A program made the translations under genes and the position numbers. A stretch of DNA of 64,000 bases from Symsagittifera roscoffensis (lineage: Eukaryota; Xenacoelomorpha; Acoela; Convolutidae). The notes under the pieces were generated by a model. The model saw only the letters and a list, made by a program, of their open reading frames with translations, did no database searches and had not been told where the DNA came from. The stretch covers positions 36,341,716 to 36,405,715 of the forward strand of contig NC_087064.1 of the NCBI RefSeq assembly GCF_963678635.1, read 5' to 3'. Positions 1 to 12,427 of this stretch are shown here, one piece after another (position 1 is the stretch's first letter; the number at the start of each line of letters is the position of its first letter).

Positions 1-280
1 AAAGACGGTTCTGCAATTTGTGGCTCAAAGAATACAAACCTGCATTGATGAACGAAGTACCAAAAGTGACTGTGGTAAATGAGGATAACAAGGATGTCAG
101 AAAAAGTTGACATTTCGAACTAAAGCGGTAGAAAGCGAAGCTTGTTTGAATTGGTACCACTTAGGTTGTGGTAGCATATCGGAAGTCGAATAAGCAAAAA
201 CAGTATGTTGTTGCATGGCTTGCAAAAAGCAACAAGAAGCAGCTCGGACTGAGAATGGTCTTAAAATTTTTTGAAGATAT

Positions 281-1210
281 GTGGACGACATAGTTAGAAC
301 TGTCAGGGGCGATCCTGGGGTAGTCCTTGAGGCTGGCAATAAGTCGCATACAAACTTGCAGTTCACCATAGAAGAATTTCATAGTAACGGTAAGTTGGCT
401 TTTTTGGATTTTTATGTTAATGTGGAATCAGGAAAAAACTCGCATGTGAGTGGTACTAAAATCTCACTGATACCTGCTCTACTCTGAATTTTAAAGGCCG
501 CGCACCTTTGCAATGCAAAAAAAGAGTAATTGAAGGGACGGTCCATAAGGTTTTCAGACGAACCACAACATGGGAAAAGTATGACCGGACATTGGAGAAA
601 AATTGGCCAAAATGGATTGAAAATCAATATTTGAAAATTTATTTGGACAGGGTAGTGTTTGAAAGTCTTAACAAGATTGTTTAGGGAAAGAAAAATTAAA
701 AAGTGACGGCATCAGAACCGAGAAATGATAAATAGTTTTAAGACTCTTTCCCCTTTTTTACAATGCAATATCGAGGCAATCCATCCAAACTGATGGCTGC
801 AAAGGTTCGAAAAATATCCGGGGCACAGAAAATTTTTACAACAAGAAACTTAAAAACATGCTTAATATCCTTCTAAAAGTCCTTTGCTCGTGAACTGTGA
901 TCCAGAGTCGTGTATATGCTTACATGTAGTGGATGTAACCCCAACTCTGTCAGCTAGATAGTCCGACACTTAGCCATGAGGATCGTTGAACACCGCAAAA
1001 GAGACCTCCCCAGTAGGGCAACACTTGTTGGATTGTAATAAGGAGGTAGGCAGTACTACTTAGCTGAATTCAGATGTTAAAGACTAAACAGCCAACACCC
1101 AGAAGCTACTCACACTACAAGCTTTGCATTTTTGGAGGGGAAGGCCGAAAATCGACACATGCGATTAATTCAGGAGCTGGGAATTAACATCAAAATTATA
1201 GTCAATGTAG
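281..1210 (+). pseudogene. PLE copy 1: RT C-terminus and GIY-YIG endonuclease remnant
   Basis: The first block reads R-Y-V-D-D-I-V, then a Q-F-T-I-E-E segment and L-A-F-L-D-F-Y-V: the RT catalytic motif and following strand typical of Penelope-like elements. After a frame change, the segment with V-I-E-G-T-V-H-K-V-F-R and W-I-E-N-Q-Y matches the PLE thumb region. At about 910-1000 the pattern V-V-Y-M-L-T-C-S-G-C, then R-H-L-A-M-R-I-V-E-H, resembles the PLE GIY-YIG endonuclease. A stop lies just before R-Y-V-D-D, and TAG at 955-957 interrupts the endonuclease. Not functional. Confidence 0.8.
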
Positions 1211-1483
1211 AAGATGGCTAATTTTCCAAAAACTGACATATCAGAATCAAAATTAATCCCAAATCGGAAATTTTATAACATTGAAAGAAGAAAAAAACTT
1301 TAAAAAAACTCCAAAAATAACAAGAATATGTTTTCAATGATTAGGTAACTTAATTTGGCAATAAGTAAGATACACTTTAAGTGCGATGGTTTGTGGTATG
1401 TACAGAAAGATGGTTCAGCAATTTGTGGCTCAAAGAAAACGAACCTGCATTGATGAAAGAAGTACCAAAAGTAACTGTGGTAA

Positions 1484-2613
1484 ATGAGGATAACAAGGAT
1501 GTCAAAAAAAGGTGAAATTTCGAACCAAAGTGGTAGAAAGCGAAGCTTGTTTAAATTGTTACCACTTAGGGAGGGTAACATTGCGGAAGTCGAATACGCT
1601 AAGACAGTATGGTGTTGCATGACTTGCAAAAAGCAACAAGAAGCATATCGGACTGAGAATGGTCTTTAAATTTTTCTAAGATTTGTGGACGACATAGTTC
1701 GAACTGTCGAAGGCAATCCTGGGGTAGTCCTTGAGGCTGCCAATAGGTCGCATACAAACTTGCAGTTCACCATAGAAGAATTTCATAGTAACGGTAAGTT
1801 GGCTTTTTTGGTTTTTTATGTTAACAGGGACTCAGGAAAAAAGTCTTTTGTGAGTGGTAGTAAAAACTCACTGATACCGGCTCTATTCTGAATTTTGGAA
1901 GCTGCGCACCTTTGCAATGCAAAAAAAGCGTAATGGAAAGGGACGGTCCATAAGGTTTTCAGAAGTACCACAACATGGGAAAACTTTGACCAGACATTGG
2001 AGAAAAATTGTCCAAAATAGATTGAAAACCAATATCGGAAAACTTGTTTTGACAGGGTAGTGTTTGAAACTTTTAACAAGATCGTTTAGGGAAAGAAACA
2101 TTAAGAAATGACGGCATCAGAACCGAGAAATGATAAATAGTTTAAAGACTCTTTCCCCTTTTTTACAATGCAATATCGAGGCAATCCATCCAAACTGTTG
2201 GCTGCAAAGGTTCGAAAAATATCCGGGGCACAGAAAATTTTTACAACAAGAAACTTAAAAACATGCTTAATATCCTTCTAAAAGTCCTTTGCTCGTGAAC
2301 TGTGATCCAGAGTCGTGTATATGCTTACATGTAGTGGATGTAACCCCAACTCTGTCAGCTAGATAGTCCGACATTTAGCCACGAGGATCGTTGAACACCG
2401 CAAAAGAGGCCTCCCCAGTAGGGCAACACTTGTTGGATTGTAATAAGGAGGTAGGCAGTACTACTTAGCTGAATTCAGATGTTAAAGACCAAACAGCCAA
2501 CACCCAGAAGCTACCCACACTACAGGCTTTGCATATTTGGAGGGGAAGGCCAAAATTCGACACATGCGATTAATTCAGGAGCTGGGAATTAACATCAAAA
2601 TTATAGTCAATGT
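1484..2613 (+). pseudogene. PLE copy 2: RT and endonuclease remnant
   Basis: Second 1404-bp unit. It is open from 1484 to 1669, then the V-D-D-I-V-R-T block runs at 1685-1891, followed by the frame-shifted thumb region (about 1915-2090) and the GIY-YIG-like block (about 2300-2613). The same TAG as in copy 1 replaces the residue after S-V-S in the endonuclease segment. Inactive. Confidence 0.78.
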
Positions 2614-3088
2614 AGAAGATGGCTAATTTTCCAAAACTGACATATCAGAATCAAAATTAATCCCAAATCGGAAATTTTATAACATTGAAAGAACAAAAAA
2701 ACTTAAAAAAAACTCCAAAATTTACAAGAATATGTTTTCAATGATTGGGTAACTTAATTTGGCAATAAGTAAGATACACTTTAAGTGCAATGGTTAGTGG
2801 TACGTACAGAAAGATGGTTCAGCAATTTGTGGCTCAAAGAAAACGAACCTGCATTGATGAAAGAAGTACCAAAAGTAACTGTGGTAAATGAGGATAACAA
2901 GGATGTTAAAAAAAGGTGTTATTTCGATCCAAAATGGTAAAAAGCGAAGCTTGTTTGATGTGGTACCACTTAGGGAGGGTAGCATTGCGGAAGTCGCATA
3001 AGCTAAAACAGTATGGTGTTGCATGACTTGCAAAAAGCAACAAGAAGCATATCGGACTGAGAATGGTCTTTAAATTTTTCTAAGATTT

Positions 3089-4020
3089 GTGGACGACATA
3101 GTTCGAACTGTCGAAGGCAATCCTGGGGTAGTCCTTGAGGCTGCCAATAAGTCGCATACAAACTTGCAGTCCACCATAGAAGAATTTCATAGTAACGGTA
3201 AGTTGGCTTTTTTGGTTTTTTATGTTAACAGGGACTCAGGAAAAACGTCTTTTGTGAGTGGTAATATAAACTCACTGATACCGGCTCTATTCTGAATTTT
3301 AGAAGCTGCGCACCTTTGCAATGCAAAAAAAAAGCGTAATGGAAAGGGACGGTCCATGAAGTTTTCAGAAGTACCACAACATGGGAAAACTTTGACCAGA
3401 CATTGGAGAAAAATTGGCCAAAATAGATTGAAAACCAATATCCGAAAACTTGTTTTGACAGGGTAGTGTTTGAAACTTTTAACAAGATCATTTAGGGAAA
3501 GAAAAATCAAGAAGTGATGGCATCAGAACCGAGAAATGATAAATAGTTTAAAGACTCACTCCCCTTTTTTACAATGCAAAATCGAGGCAATCCATCCCAA
3601 CTGTTAGCTGCAAAGGTTCGAAAAATATCCGGGGCACAGAAAAATTTTACAACAAGAAACTTAAAAACATGCTTACTATCCTTCTAAAAGTCCTTTGCTC
3701 GTGAACTGTGATCCAGAGTCGTGTATATGCTTACATGTAGTGGATGTAACCCCAACCCTGTCAGCTAGATAGTCCGACACTTAGCCACGAGGATCGTTGA
3801 ACACCGCAAAAGAGGCCTCCCCAGTAGGGCAACACTTGTTGGATTGTAATAAGGAGGTAGGCAGTACTACTTAGCTGAATTCAGATGTTATAGACTAAAC
3901 AGCCAACACCCAGAAGCTACTCACACTACAGGCTTTGCATATTTGGAGGGGAAGGCCGAAAATCGACACATGCGATTAATTCAGGAGCTGGGAAATAACA
4001 TCAAAATTATAGACAATGTA
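3089..4020 (+). pseudogene. PLE copy 3: RT and endonuclease remnant
   Basis: Third unit. The V-D-D-I-V-R-T block is at 3089-3295, the thumb-like segment at about 3320-3500 and the endonuclease-like block at about 3705-4020, with the shared internal TAG. Past about 4160 the unit is replaced by the LINE-containing segment. Confidence 0.78.
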
Positions 4021-4159
4021 GAAGATGGCTTAATTTCCAAAAACTGACATATCAGAATCAAAATTAATCCCAAATTGAAAATTTTATAACATCGAAAGCA
4101 CAAAAAAACTGAAAAAAACTCCAAAGTTTACAGGAAAATGTTTTAAATGATTAGGTAAC

Positions 4160-6140
4160 TTATTATGTAACTATTGTTGTTTAAATTTTGGAGCATTTTT
4201 AGACATAACCATCAGGTTTTCAGATCTTCTATCCTTTGTTAAGTATTGTAAAAAACTTTAATCCCGATGATGCAGAGAATGGGCGAAAACGATTGAATTA
4301 ACAATTTGAAAGTTTTTTGACATTATCGGCCAGGAAAAAAATCCTTGAACCTATCTGTAACAGTCGTCAGCTTATGTCAAACATGAGGTTAAAATGAATA
4401 GGCCCTTTAACCATTGGCGCAACGGTCAGGCACTCTATCTTATGTTTTTATACATCACTCTCTCGGAGCCAATTCTTTCGCTGAAGTCATGTAACTATAA
4501 AATCGTGTTATAACTTAAAAGCCACTACCAAAATACCCCCCCATAATAGATATGAGAACGTCCCCATGGCTAGGTATCTAAAAACCTGAAGGATGTGAAC
4601 GCAGTTAAAAACAGTGTTGGAAACTCAAGCAAACCATTAGTTTTCATTGGACAGCGGAGCTTTGATCCATTTCAGATGAATCAACCTAAAACCAGCTTTA
4701 TCTCAACATAATTGTGTAAAATACGCTCAGGAAATTAACTTCCTTGCTCTTATATTGGCATGACTTCAAAATCAAGTAAATAACGTAACTAAGATAACTC
4801 TAGATAACTCTAAAGATGTTTGAAGTAAATAATTTTGACTCAAGTAGTTCTGTTCTCTGAACCATTGGGCAGTTGGACTTGTCTACCTCTCCAATCAAGA
4901 TTCTCACTTGCCCATCGATGACACTCTCGTAGAAATTCGCGATATTCTCTGTCAGAAACAAATCAGTTCTACTCGATTTGGTGATTTCAGTAAAACTGCG
5001 AATGGCAATTTTACTCCAGCACAATCGAGCAACAAACAATTGCCGTCAAGCTCGGCAGCAACGACCTGACGATTGTCAACTGCTTCATACCACCTCATTC
5101 GTCATGCAATACCAGGTACAAAGCGTCACTTCAGCACCTGGCCACTCTCCAAAAAACTCTGCTTCTTGGAGACATAAACGCCCGCAACGAGCTCTGGGAC
5201 ACAAGAATAAACACAGACACACAATGCTATGACATTGCAGAAGAAATCATTGATTCCAACTGGGTCATATTGAGTTGTTCCAGCGAATGGCTGCGCACCT
5301 TTGCAATGCAAAAAAAGCGTAATTGAAGGGACGGTCCATAAGGTTTTCAGAAGTACCACAACATGGGAAAAGTTTGACCGACATTGGAGAAAAATCGGTC
5401 AGAATGGATTGAAAATCAATATCCGAAAACTTGTTTGGACAGGGTAGTGTTTGAAACTCTTAACAAGATCGTTTAGGGAAAGAATCAATAAGAAATGACG
5501 GCATCAGAACCGAGAAATGATAAATAGTTTGAAGACTCACTCCCCTTTTTTACAATGCAAAATCGAGGCAATCCATCCCAACTGTTAGCTGCAAAGGTTC
5601 GAAAAATATCCGGGGCACAGAAAAATTTTACAACAAGAAACTTAAAAACATGCTTACTATCCTTCTAAAAGTCCTTTGCTCGTGAACTGTGATCCAGAGT
5701 CGTGTATATGCTTACATGTAGTGGATGTAACCCCAACTCTGTCAGCTAGATAGTCCGACACTTAGCCACGAGGATCGTTGAACACCGCAAAAGAGGCCTC
5801 CCCAGTAGGGCAACACTTGTTGGATTGTAATAAGGAGGTAGGCAGTACTACTTAGCTGAATTCAGATGTTATAGACTAAACAGCCAACACCCAGAAGCTA
5901 CTCACACTACAGGCTTTGCATATTTGGAGGGGAAGGCCGAAAATCGACACATGCGATTAATTCAGGAGCTGGGAAATAACATCAAAATTATAGACAATGT
6001 AGAAGATGGCTAATTTTCCAAAAACTGACATATCAGAATCAAAATTAATCCCAAATCGAAAATTTTATAACATCGAAAGCACAAAAAAACTGAAAAAAAC
6101 TCCAAAGTTTACAGGAAAATGTTTTAAATGATTAGGTAAC
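4160..6140 (+). repeat. Composite repeat, copy 1 (LINE 5' segment plus PLE 3' half)
   Basis: About 1128 bp of non-PLE DNA (4160-5287) is joined to the 3' half of a PLE unit (5288-6140). The same block follows at 6141, offset 1981 bp, and differs at only a few positions. The end of the non-PLE part encodes a LINE endonuclease stretch, with L-G-D-I-N-A-R-N-E-L-W read in one + frame (about 5167-5200), cut at 5287 where the PLE sequence resumes. The join therefore arose by rearrangement between the LINE and the PLE array. Confidence 0.8.
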
Positions 6141-7616
6141 TTATTATGTAACTATTGTTGTTTAAATTTTGGAGCATTTTTAGACATAACCATCAGGTTT
6201 TCAGATCTTCTATCCTTTGTTAAGTATTGTAAAAAACTTTAATCCCGATGATGCAGAGAATGGGCGAAAACGATTGAATTAACAATTTGAAAGTTTTTTG
6301 ACATTATCGGCCAGGAAAAAAATCCTTGAACCTATCTGTAACAGTCGTCAGCTTATGTCAAACATGAGGTTAAAATGAATAGGCCCTTTAACCATTGGCG
6401 CAACGGTCAGGCACTCTATCTTATGTTTTTATACATCACTCTCTCGGAGCCAATTCTTTCGCTGAAGTCATGTAACTATAAAATCGTGTTATAACTTAAA
6501 AGCCACTACCAAAATACCCCCCCATAATAGATATGAGAACGTCCCCGTGGCTAGGTATCTAAAAACCTGAAGGATGTGAACGCAGTTAAAAACAGTGTTG
6601 GAAACTCAAGCAAACCATTAGTTTTCATTGGACAGCGGAGCTTTGATCCATTTCAGATGAATCAACCTAAAACCAGCTTTATCTCAACATAATTGTGTAA
6701 AATACGCTCAGGAAATTAATTTCCTTGCTCTTATATTGGCATGACTTCAAAATCAAGTAAATAACGTAACTAAGATAACTCTAGATAACTCTAAAGATGT
6801 TTGAAGTAAATAATTTTGACTCAAGTAGTTCTGTTCTCTGAACCATTGGGCAGTTGGACTTGTCTACCTCTCCAATCAAGATTCTCACTTGCCCATCGAT
6901 GACACTCTCGTAGAAATTCGCGATATTCTCTGTCAGAAACAAATCAGTTCTACTCGATTTGGTGATTTCAGTAAAACTGCGAATGGCAATTTTACTCCAG
7001 CACAATCGAGCAACAAACATTTGCCGTCAAGCTCGGCAGCAACGACCTGACGATTGTCAACTGCTTCATACCACCTCATTCGTCATGCAAAACCAGGTAC
7101 AAAGCGTCACTTCAGCACCTGGCCACTCTCCAAAAAACTCTGCTTCTTGGAGACATAAACGCCCGCAACGAGCTCTGGGACACAAGAATAAACACAGACA
7201 CACAATGCTATGACATTGCAGAAGAAATCATTGATTCCAACTGGGTCATATTGAGTTGTTCCAGCGAATGGCTGCGCACCTTTGCAATGCAAAAAAAGCG
7301 TAATTGAAGGGACGGTCCATAAGGTTTTCAGAAGTACCACAACATGGGAAAAGTTTGACCGACATTGGAGAAAAATCGGTCAGAATAGATTGAAAATCAA
7401 TATCCGAAAACTTGTTTGGACAGGGTAGTGTTTGAAACTCTTAACAAGATCGTTTAGGGAAAGAATCAATAAGAAATGACGGCATCAGAACCGAGAAATG
7501 ATAAATAGTTTGAAGACTCACTCCCCTTTTTTTACAATGCAATATCGAGGCAATCCATCAAAACTGTTGGCTGCAAAGGTTCGGAAAATATCCGGGGCAC
7601 AAAATTTTTTTACAAC
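6141..7616 (+). repeat. Composite repeat, copy 2, truncated
   Basis: Near-identical second copy of the 1981-bp composite: LINE segment 6141-7268, then PLE 3' sequence to about 7616. There it jumps, skipping roughly 740 bp of PLE, to the region just before the next PLE unit start. The high identity to copy 1 implies a recent duplication by unequal exchange. Confidence 0.78.
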
Positions 7617-7617
7617 A

Positions 7618-8985
7618 CTTTAAGTGCAATGGTTTGTGGTATGTACAGAAAGACGGTTCAGCAATTTGTGGCTCAAAGAATACAAACCTGAATTGATGAA
7701 AGAAGTACCAAAAGTAACTGTGGTAAATGAGGATAACAGGGATGTCAAAAAAAGGTGACATTTCGAACCAAAGTGGTAGAAAGCGAAGCTTGTTTAAATT
7801 GTTACCACTTAGGGAGGGTAACATTGCGGAAGTCGAATACGCTAAGACAGTATGGTGTTGCATGACTTGCAAAAAGCAACAAGAAGCATATCGGACTGAG
7901 AATGGTCTTAAAATTTCTCTAAGATTTGCGGATGACATAGTTCGAAGTGTCGAAGGCAATCCTGGGGTAGTCATTGAGGCTGCCAATAAGTCGCATACAA
8001 ACTTTCAGTTCACCATTGAAGAATTTCATAGTAACGGTAAGTTGGCTTTTTTGGTTTTTTATGTTGACAGGGACTCAGGAAAAAAGTCTTTTGTGAGTGG
8101 TAGTAAAAACTCACTGATACCTGCTCTATTCTGAAATTTAGAAGCTGCGCACCTTTGCAATGCAAAAAAAGCGTAATTGAAGGGACGGTCCGTAAGGTTT
8201 TTAGCGGTACCACAACATGGGAAATCTTTGACCGGACATTGGAGAAAATTTGGCCAAAATGGATTGAAAATCAATATCCGAAAACTTGTTTGGACAGGGC
8301 AGTGTTTGAAACTCTTAACAAGATCATTTAGGGAAAGAAAATTCAAGAAGTGACGGCATCAGAACCGAGAAATGATAAATAGTTTAAAGACTCACTCCCC
8401 TTTTTTACAATGCAAAATCGAGGCAATCCATCCCAACTGTTAGCTGCAACGGTTCGGAAAATATCCGGGGCACAAAAAATTTGTACAACAAGAAACTTAA
8501 AAACATTCTTACTATCCTTCTAAAAGTCCTTTGCTCGTGAACTGTGATCCAGAGTCGTGTATATGCTTACATGTAGTGGATGTAACCCCAACTCTGTCAG
8601 CTAGATAGTCCGACACTTAGCCACGAGGATCGTTGAACACCGCAAAAGAGGCCTCCCCAGTAGGGCAACACTTGTTGGATTGTAATAAGGAGGTAGGCAG
8701 TACTACTTAGCTGAATTCAGATGTTATAGACTAAACAGCCAACACCCAGAAGCTACTCACACTACAAGCTTTGCATATTTGGAAGGGAAGGCCGAAAATC
8801 GACACATGCGATTAATTCAGGAGCTGGGAATTAACATCAAAATTATAGACAATGTAGAAGATGGCTAAGTTTCCAAAAACGGACATTTCAGAATCAAAAT
8901 AATCCCAAATCGAACATTTTATAACATCGAAAGCACAAAAAAACTGAAAAAAACTCCAAAGTTTACGGGAAAATGTTTTAAATGA
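7618..8985 (+). pseudogene. PLE copy with the longest RT reading frame
   Basis: The best-preserved PLE unit here. An open frame of 135 codons runs 7727-8134 and passes through the catalytic region without the stop seen in copy 1, but it reads F-A-D-D instead of Y-V-D-D. The frame-shifted thumb region follows at about 8150-8340, then the GIY-YIG-like block at about 8535-8860 with the shared TAG. It ends at the same internal point as at 4160, after which the LINE sequence begins. Confidence 0.78.
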
Positions 8986-11900
8986 TTAGGTAACTTATTA
9001 TGTAATTATTGCTGTTTAAATTTTAGAGCATTTTTAGACATAATCATTATGTTTTCAGATTGTCTATCCTTTGTTAAGTATTGTAAAAAACTTTAATCCT
9101 GATGATGCACAGAATGTGCGAAAACATTTGAATTAACAATTTGAAAGTCTTTGAAAAATCCTTGAACCTATCTGTAACAGTCGTCCGCTTATGTCAAACA
9201 TGAGGTTAAAACGAATAGCCCCTTTAACTATTGGCGCAACGGTCAGTCACTCTATCTCTTGTGTTTTTATACATCACTCTCTCGGAGCCAATTCTTTCGC
9301 TTAAGACATGGGACTATAAAATCGTGTTTTAACTTAAAAGCCACTACCAAAATACCCCCCCCCCCCACTATAGATATGAGAACGTCTACATGGCTAGGTA
9401 TCTAAAAACCTAAAGGACATGAACGCCGTTAAAAACGGTGTTGGAAACTCAAGCATATCATTAGTTTTCATTGGGCAGCGGACCTTTGATCCATTTCAGA
9501 TGAATCAACCTAAAACCCGTTTTATCTCAACATAATTGTGTAAAATACGCTCAGGAAATTAATTTCATTGCTCTTATATTGGCGTGACTTCAAAATCAAG
9601 TAAATAACGTAGCTAAGATATCTCTAGATAACTCTAAAGATGTTTGAAATAAATAATATTGACTCAAGTAGTTTTTTTCTCTGAACCATTGGGCAGTTGG
9701 ATTTGTCTACCTGTCCAATCAAGATTCTCCCTTGCCCATCGATGACACTTTCGTAGAAATTCGCGATATTTTCTGTCAGAAACAAATTAGCTCTACTCGA
9801 TTTGGAGATTTCAGTAAAACTGCGAATGGCAATTTTACTCCAGCACAATCGAGCAACAAACAATTGCCGTCAAGCTCGGCAGCAACGACTTGACGATTGT
9901 CAACTGCTTCATACCACCCAATCGTCATGCAACACCAGGTACAAAGCGTAACTTCAGCACCTGACCACTCTCCAAAAAACTCTGCTGCTTGGAGACATAA
10001 ACGCCCGCAACGAGCTCTGGGACACAAGAGTAAACACAGACACACAATGCGATGACATTGCAGAAGAAATCATTGATTCCAACCGGGTTATATTGAGTTG
10101 TTCCAGCGAATGGCTCTGAAACCTCTCTGACATCTCTCTGGCTACTAGCGACTTTGCCACCATTGCCGAGTGGACCGTCTCGACTGAGATGACCAGTGAC
10201 CACCTCGCGATCTGCATCAGTCTTCCCGTCGAATAGCACACGACGGTCGACAACACCAGAAGATGTTTCACGAGCTTCAAGAAAGCGGACTGGGAAAACT
10301 TCGCTAAATAATGCGAAGAAGGTTTTGCTAAGCTCCAGCCTCCACGTGATGCCATCAGCAGCGAGAAGACTTTCAGGCACATCGTGAACAAGGCTTCGGA
10401 CCACCACATCCCTCGAGGCAGAGGGAAACACTTTGAACCGAACCGGCCATCGACTGAGGCCATCGAACCTACCAAACTGCGCGACAGACATCGCACTGGC
10501 AACATGTCCGGCCCTCGCATTACGGAGTTGAATGCTAAAATTGCCAAAGTTGTCAACGTTGACAATCAAAAAAGATGGAGAGAGAAAGTCAGTAGCATCT
10601 CCATCCGCACCAAGCCGGCACGAATAGGGAAATTTGTCAAGCAAATCAGAGGACAAACCTCCTTTCCCAACAACAATTAGCATTCGTTTCAAGGAAAATC
10701 CCAGACCGCATCAAGCAAGCTAAGCAACATGTTTTGCAAGCAGTTCGTCCCTCCCAGCAACAGACCCAAAGGATGCCATAAGCTTCGCAAGATCAGAAGA
10801 TGAACCGCCAAGCTCTGCCTGGACGACGTCCCAATGATTACACCTGAAGAAGTGCAACATGCTATTAAACGTGACAAGCCCTCAAAAGCAGCTGGTCTTA
10901 ATGAGATCACCAGCCTGGACCTGAAAAAGCTAGGACCTCTCGCCGTTAAATACTTGTGCAACACCCCTCAACACTGGCATCAGTCCCACAATCTGGAGAA
11001 AATCCAATGTCGTCCCTCTTCCCAAACATGGCAAAGACCACTCTGTTGGCAAGAACTGTAGACCCATCAGCCTATTTCGCGCCACCGCCAAAATCATGGA
11101 AAGAATCCTCATGCCTCGCATCGAGACCGATTCCGACAGAGCACGTTTACCGCAAGCACCACTCAAGCGAAACAGCCCTTCACCACAATGTCGCCGACAT
11201 CACGCGCGGTTTCAACCAGAAGAAACCTGCCGACAGAACTATCCTGGTTGCGCTTGATCTCCTTGCTGCCTTTGATACGGTGGATCCCAGTTGCCTCGCC
11301 GAGCGAGTTCTGTTCAACCCAGCGCCGAACAGTATCAAACGCTGGATGAATAACTCTTTTCAAGACAGACAAGCAAGAGTTAATTTTCGCGGGAAAAGCT
11401 AGAAGCCTCGCAAAAAAAGAGCCGATATTGTTGGAGGCGGTGTCGTGTCGCCCACATTGTTCAACCTGTACATGTTCGACTTCCCAGGACCTCCGGAAGG
11501 AAAAAAGGTCATCGTCTACGCAGATGATGTGACAATCTAATCTACACGTCGTGTCCTAACCCAGATGACCTCGTTGACGATTATAACAGCTACATCAAAA
11601 CAGTGTGCAGCTACTTTCAGTCACTGGCTACAACATGCACAGAATAAAGCACTCCGAATAACAACAGGGTGCTACAACTTGACAAACATAGACAATCTAC
11701 AAAACGAATCATGAGTTCCTCACATCAAAGAATACATGTATATGCTTGCAGAACAAAATGCCGTCACCTGTTACAACCCGAGGCACCCCTGTCACTCACT
11801 AACCGACAAACCTCAGCCACAACGACAACGCATGAAACCAGACCTGTTTTACAAAAATGAATACCAGCTACCGAAATGAAAAATCGATGCGAAATATGTA

Positions 11901-11990
11901 AAAAGGCTACAAAAAACAATATTTACACTGACCGTCAGCGGAAACAGCAGAAACCTCAGACTCTTAGCCTAATTGTTGTGATAAACTTAT
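8985..11990 (+). pseudogene. Decayed LINE retrotransposon (endonuclease and reverse transcriptase)
   Basis: The longest of three copies sharing the same 5' junction with PLE DNA. Reading + frames through many shifts and stops gives an apurinic-type endonuclease with L-L-G-D-I-N-A-R-N (about 9990) and S-D-H-L-A-I (about 10200), followed by A-D-W. Next comes an RT with K-P-S-K-A-A-G-L-N (about 10880), N-C-R-P-I-S-L (about 11060), V-A-L-D-L-L-A-A-F-D (about 11250), G-G-V-V-S-P-T-L-F-N (about 11440) and Y-A-D-D (11517-11528). A C-terminal tail with N-K-A-L-R-I-T-T-G-C begins near 11645. The order and motifs fit a Jockey/CR1-like LINE; the clade is uncertain. Long antisense frames over this region are by-products. 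Confidence 0.8.
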
Positions 11991-12007
11991 TAAATAGTTT
12001 CAGATCA

Positions 12008-12427
12008 ATGGTACGTACGCGGAGCCGCCGTGGTGGCCCCGATAATCATTCGACTGATACTAGTGACACAACATCTGCCTTCTGTGCCTCGGAAGGCTGC
12101 TCACGACCATCAGGTGACGTGGGCTGGATACAATGCGACAACTGTGACACATGGTTTCACAGTGATTGTGTAGGAGTGAGCAAAGAAGCAGCCCCCAACA
12201 TCGATTTCATATGTGACAACTGCAAAACTGAAATCAACCGAAGCCGCAGACAAATATGCCCTGACTGCAACCGACTCGTCACGGTAAAGGCAAACAAGCA
12301 GTTCCACACACATGGTCCCATAAACAACCGATGTCCACGCACCGGAAAGAACACTACTCGCGATACAGACAAACGACATGAGTTAGATTTTGAAAACTTT
12401 CAAACAACTGATTTTATTGATTTGTAA
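12008..12427 (+). pseudogene. PHD-finger N-terminal part of an RT element
   Basis: A 139-codon frame begins at ATG 12008. It has a basic start (M-V-R-T-R-S-R-R) and a PHD-type zinc finger: a C-A-S-E-G-C pair, then W-I-Q-C-D-N-C-D-T-W-F-H-S-D-C and F-I-C-D-N-C, followed by a second C-x2-C/H-x-H group. PHD fingers occur at the N-terminus of some non-LTR-type RT proteins in animals. The TAA at 12425-12427 is followed, in the same frame, by sequence typical of the linker to the RT, so this is probably the start of one long ORF broken by a nonsense mutation. The alternative is a natural stop between two ORFs. Confidence 0.7.

Larger units (their letters stand above)
1..4160 (+). repeat. Tandem array of a Penelope-like element, 1404-bp period
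   Basis: About three head-to-tail copies lie here. The RT landmark V-D-D-I-V recurs at about 285, 1689 and 3093, exactly 1404 bp apart. Each unit carries the C-terminal RT part and a GIY-YIG-like endonuclease part of a Penelope-like element (PLE), followed by AT-rich non-coding DNA. Tandem, partly overlapping copies are a known habit of PLEs. The copies differ by scattered substitutions and small indels, so the array is old. The last unit breaks off near 4160, where unrelated DNA begins. Confidence 0.85.

Noticed and set aside
890-1100. Strongly conserved block in every PLE unit, first considered as a structural RNA gene
   Set aside because: Its translation fits the GIY-YIG-like endonuclease of Penelope-like elements, which explains the conservation.
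9925-10692. 255-codon minus-strand open frame, the longest in its region
   Set aside because: It is antisense to LINE endonuclease and linker sequence that reads correctly on the + strand; no recognisable protein pattern.
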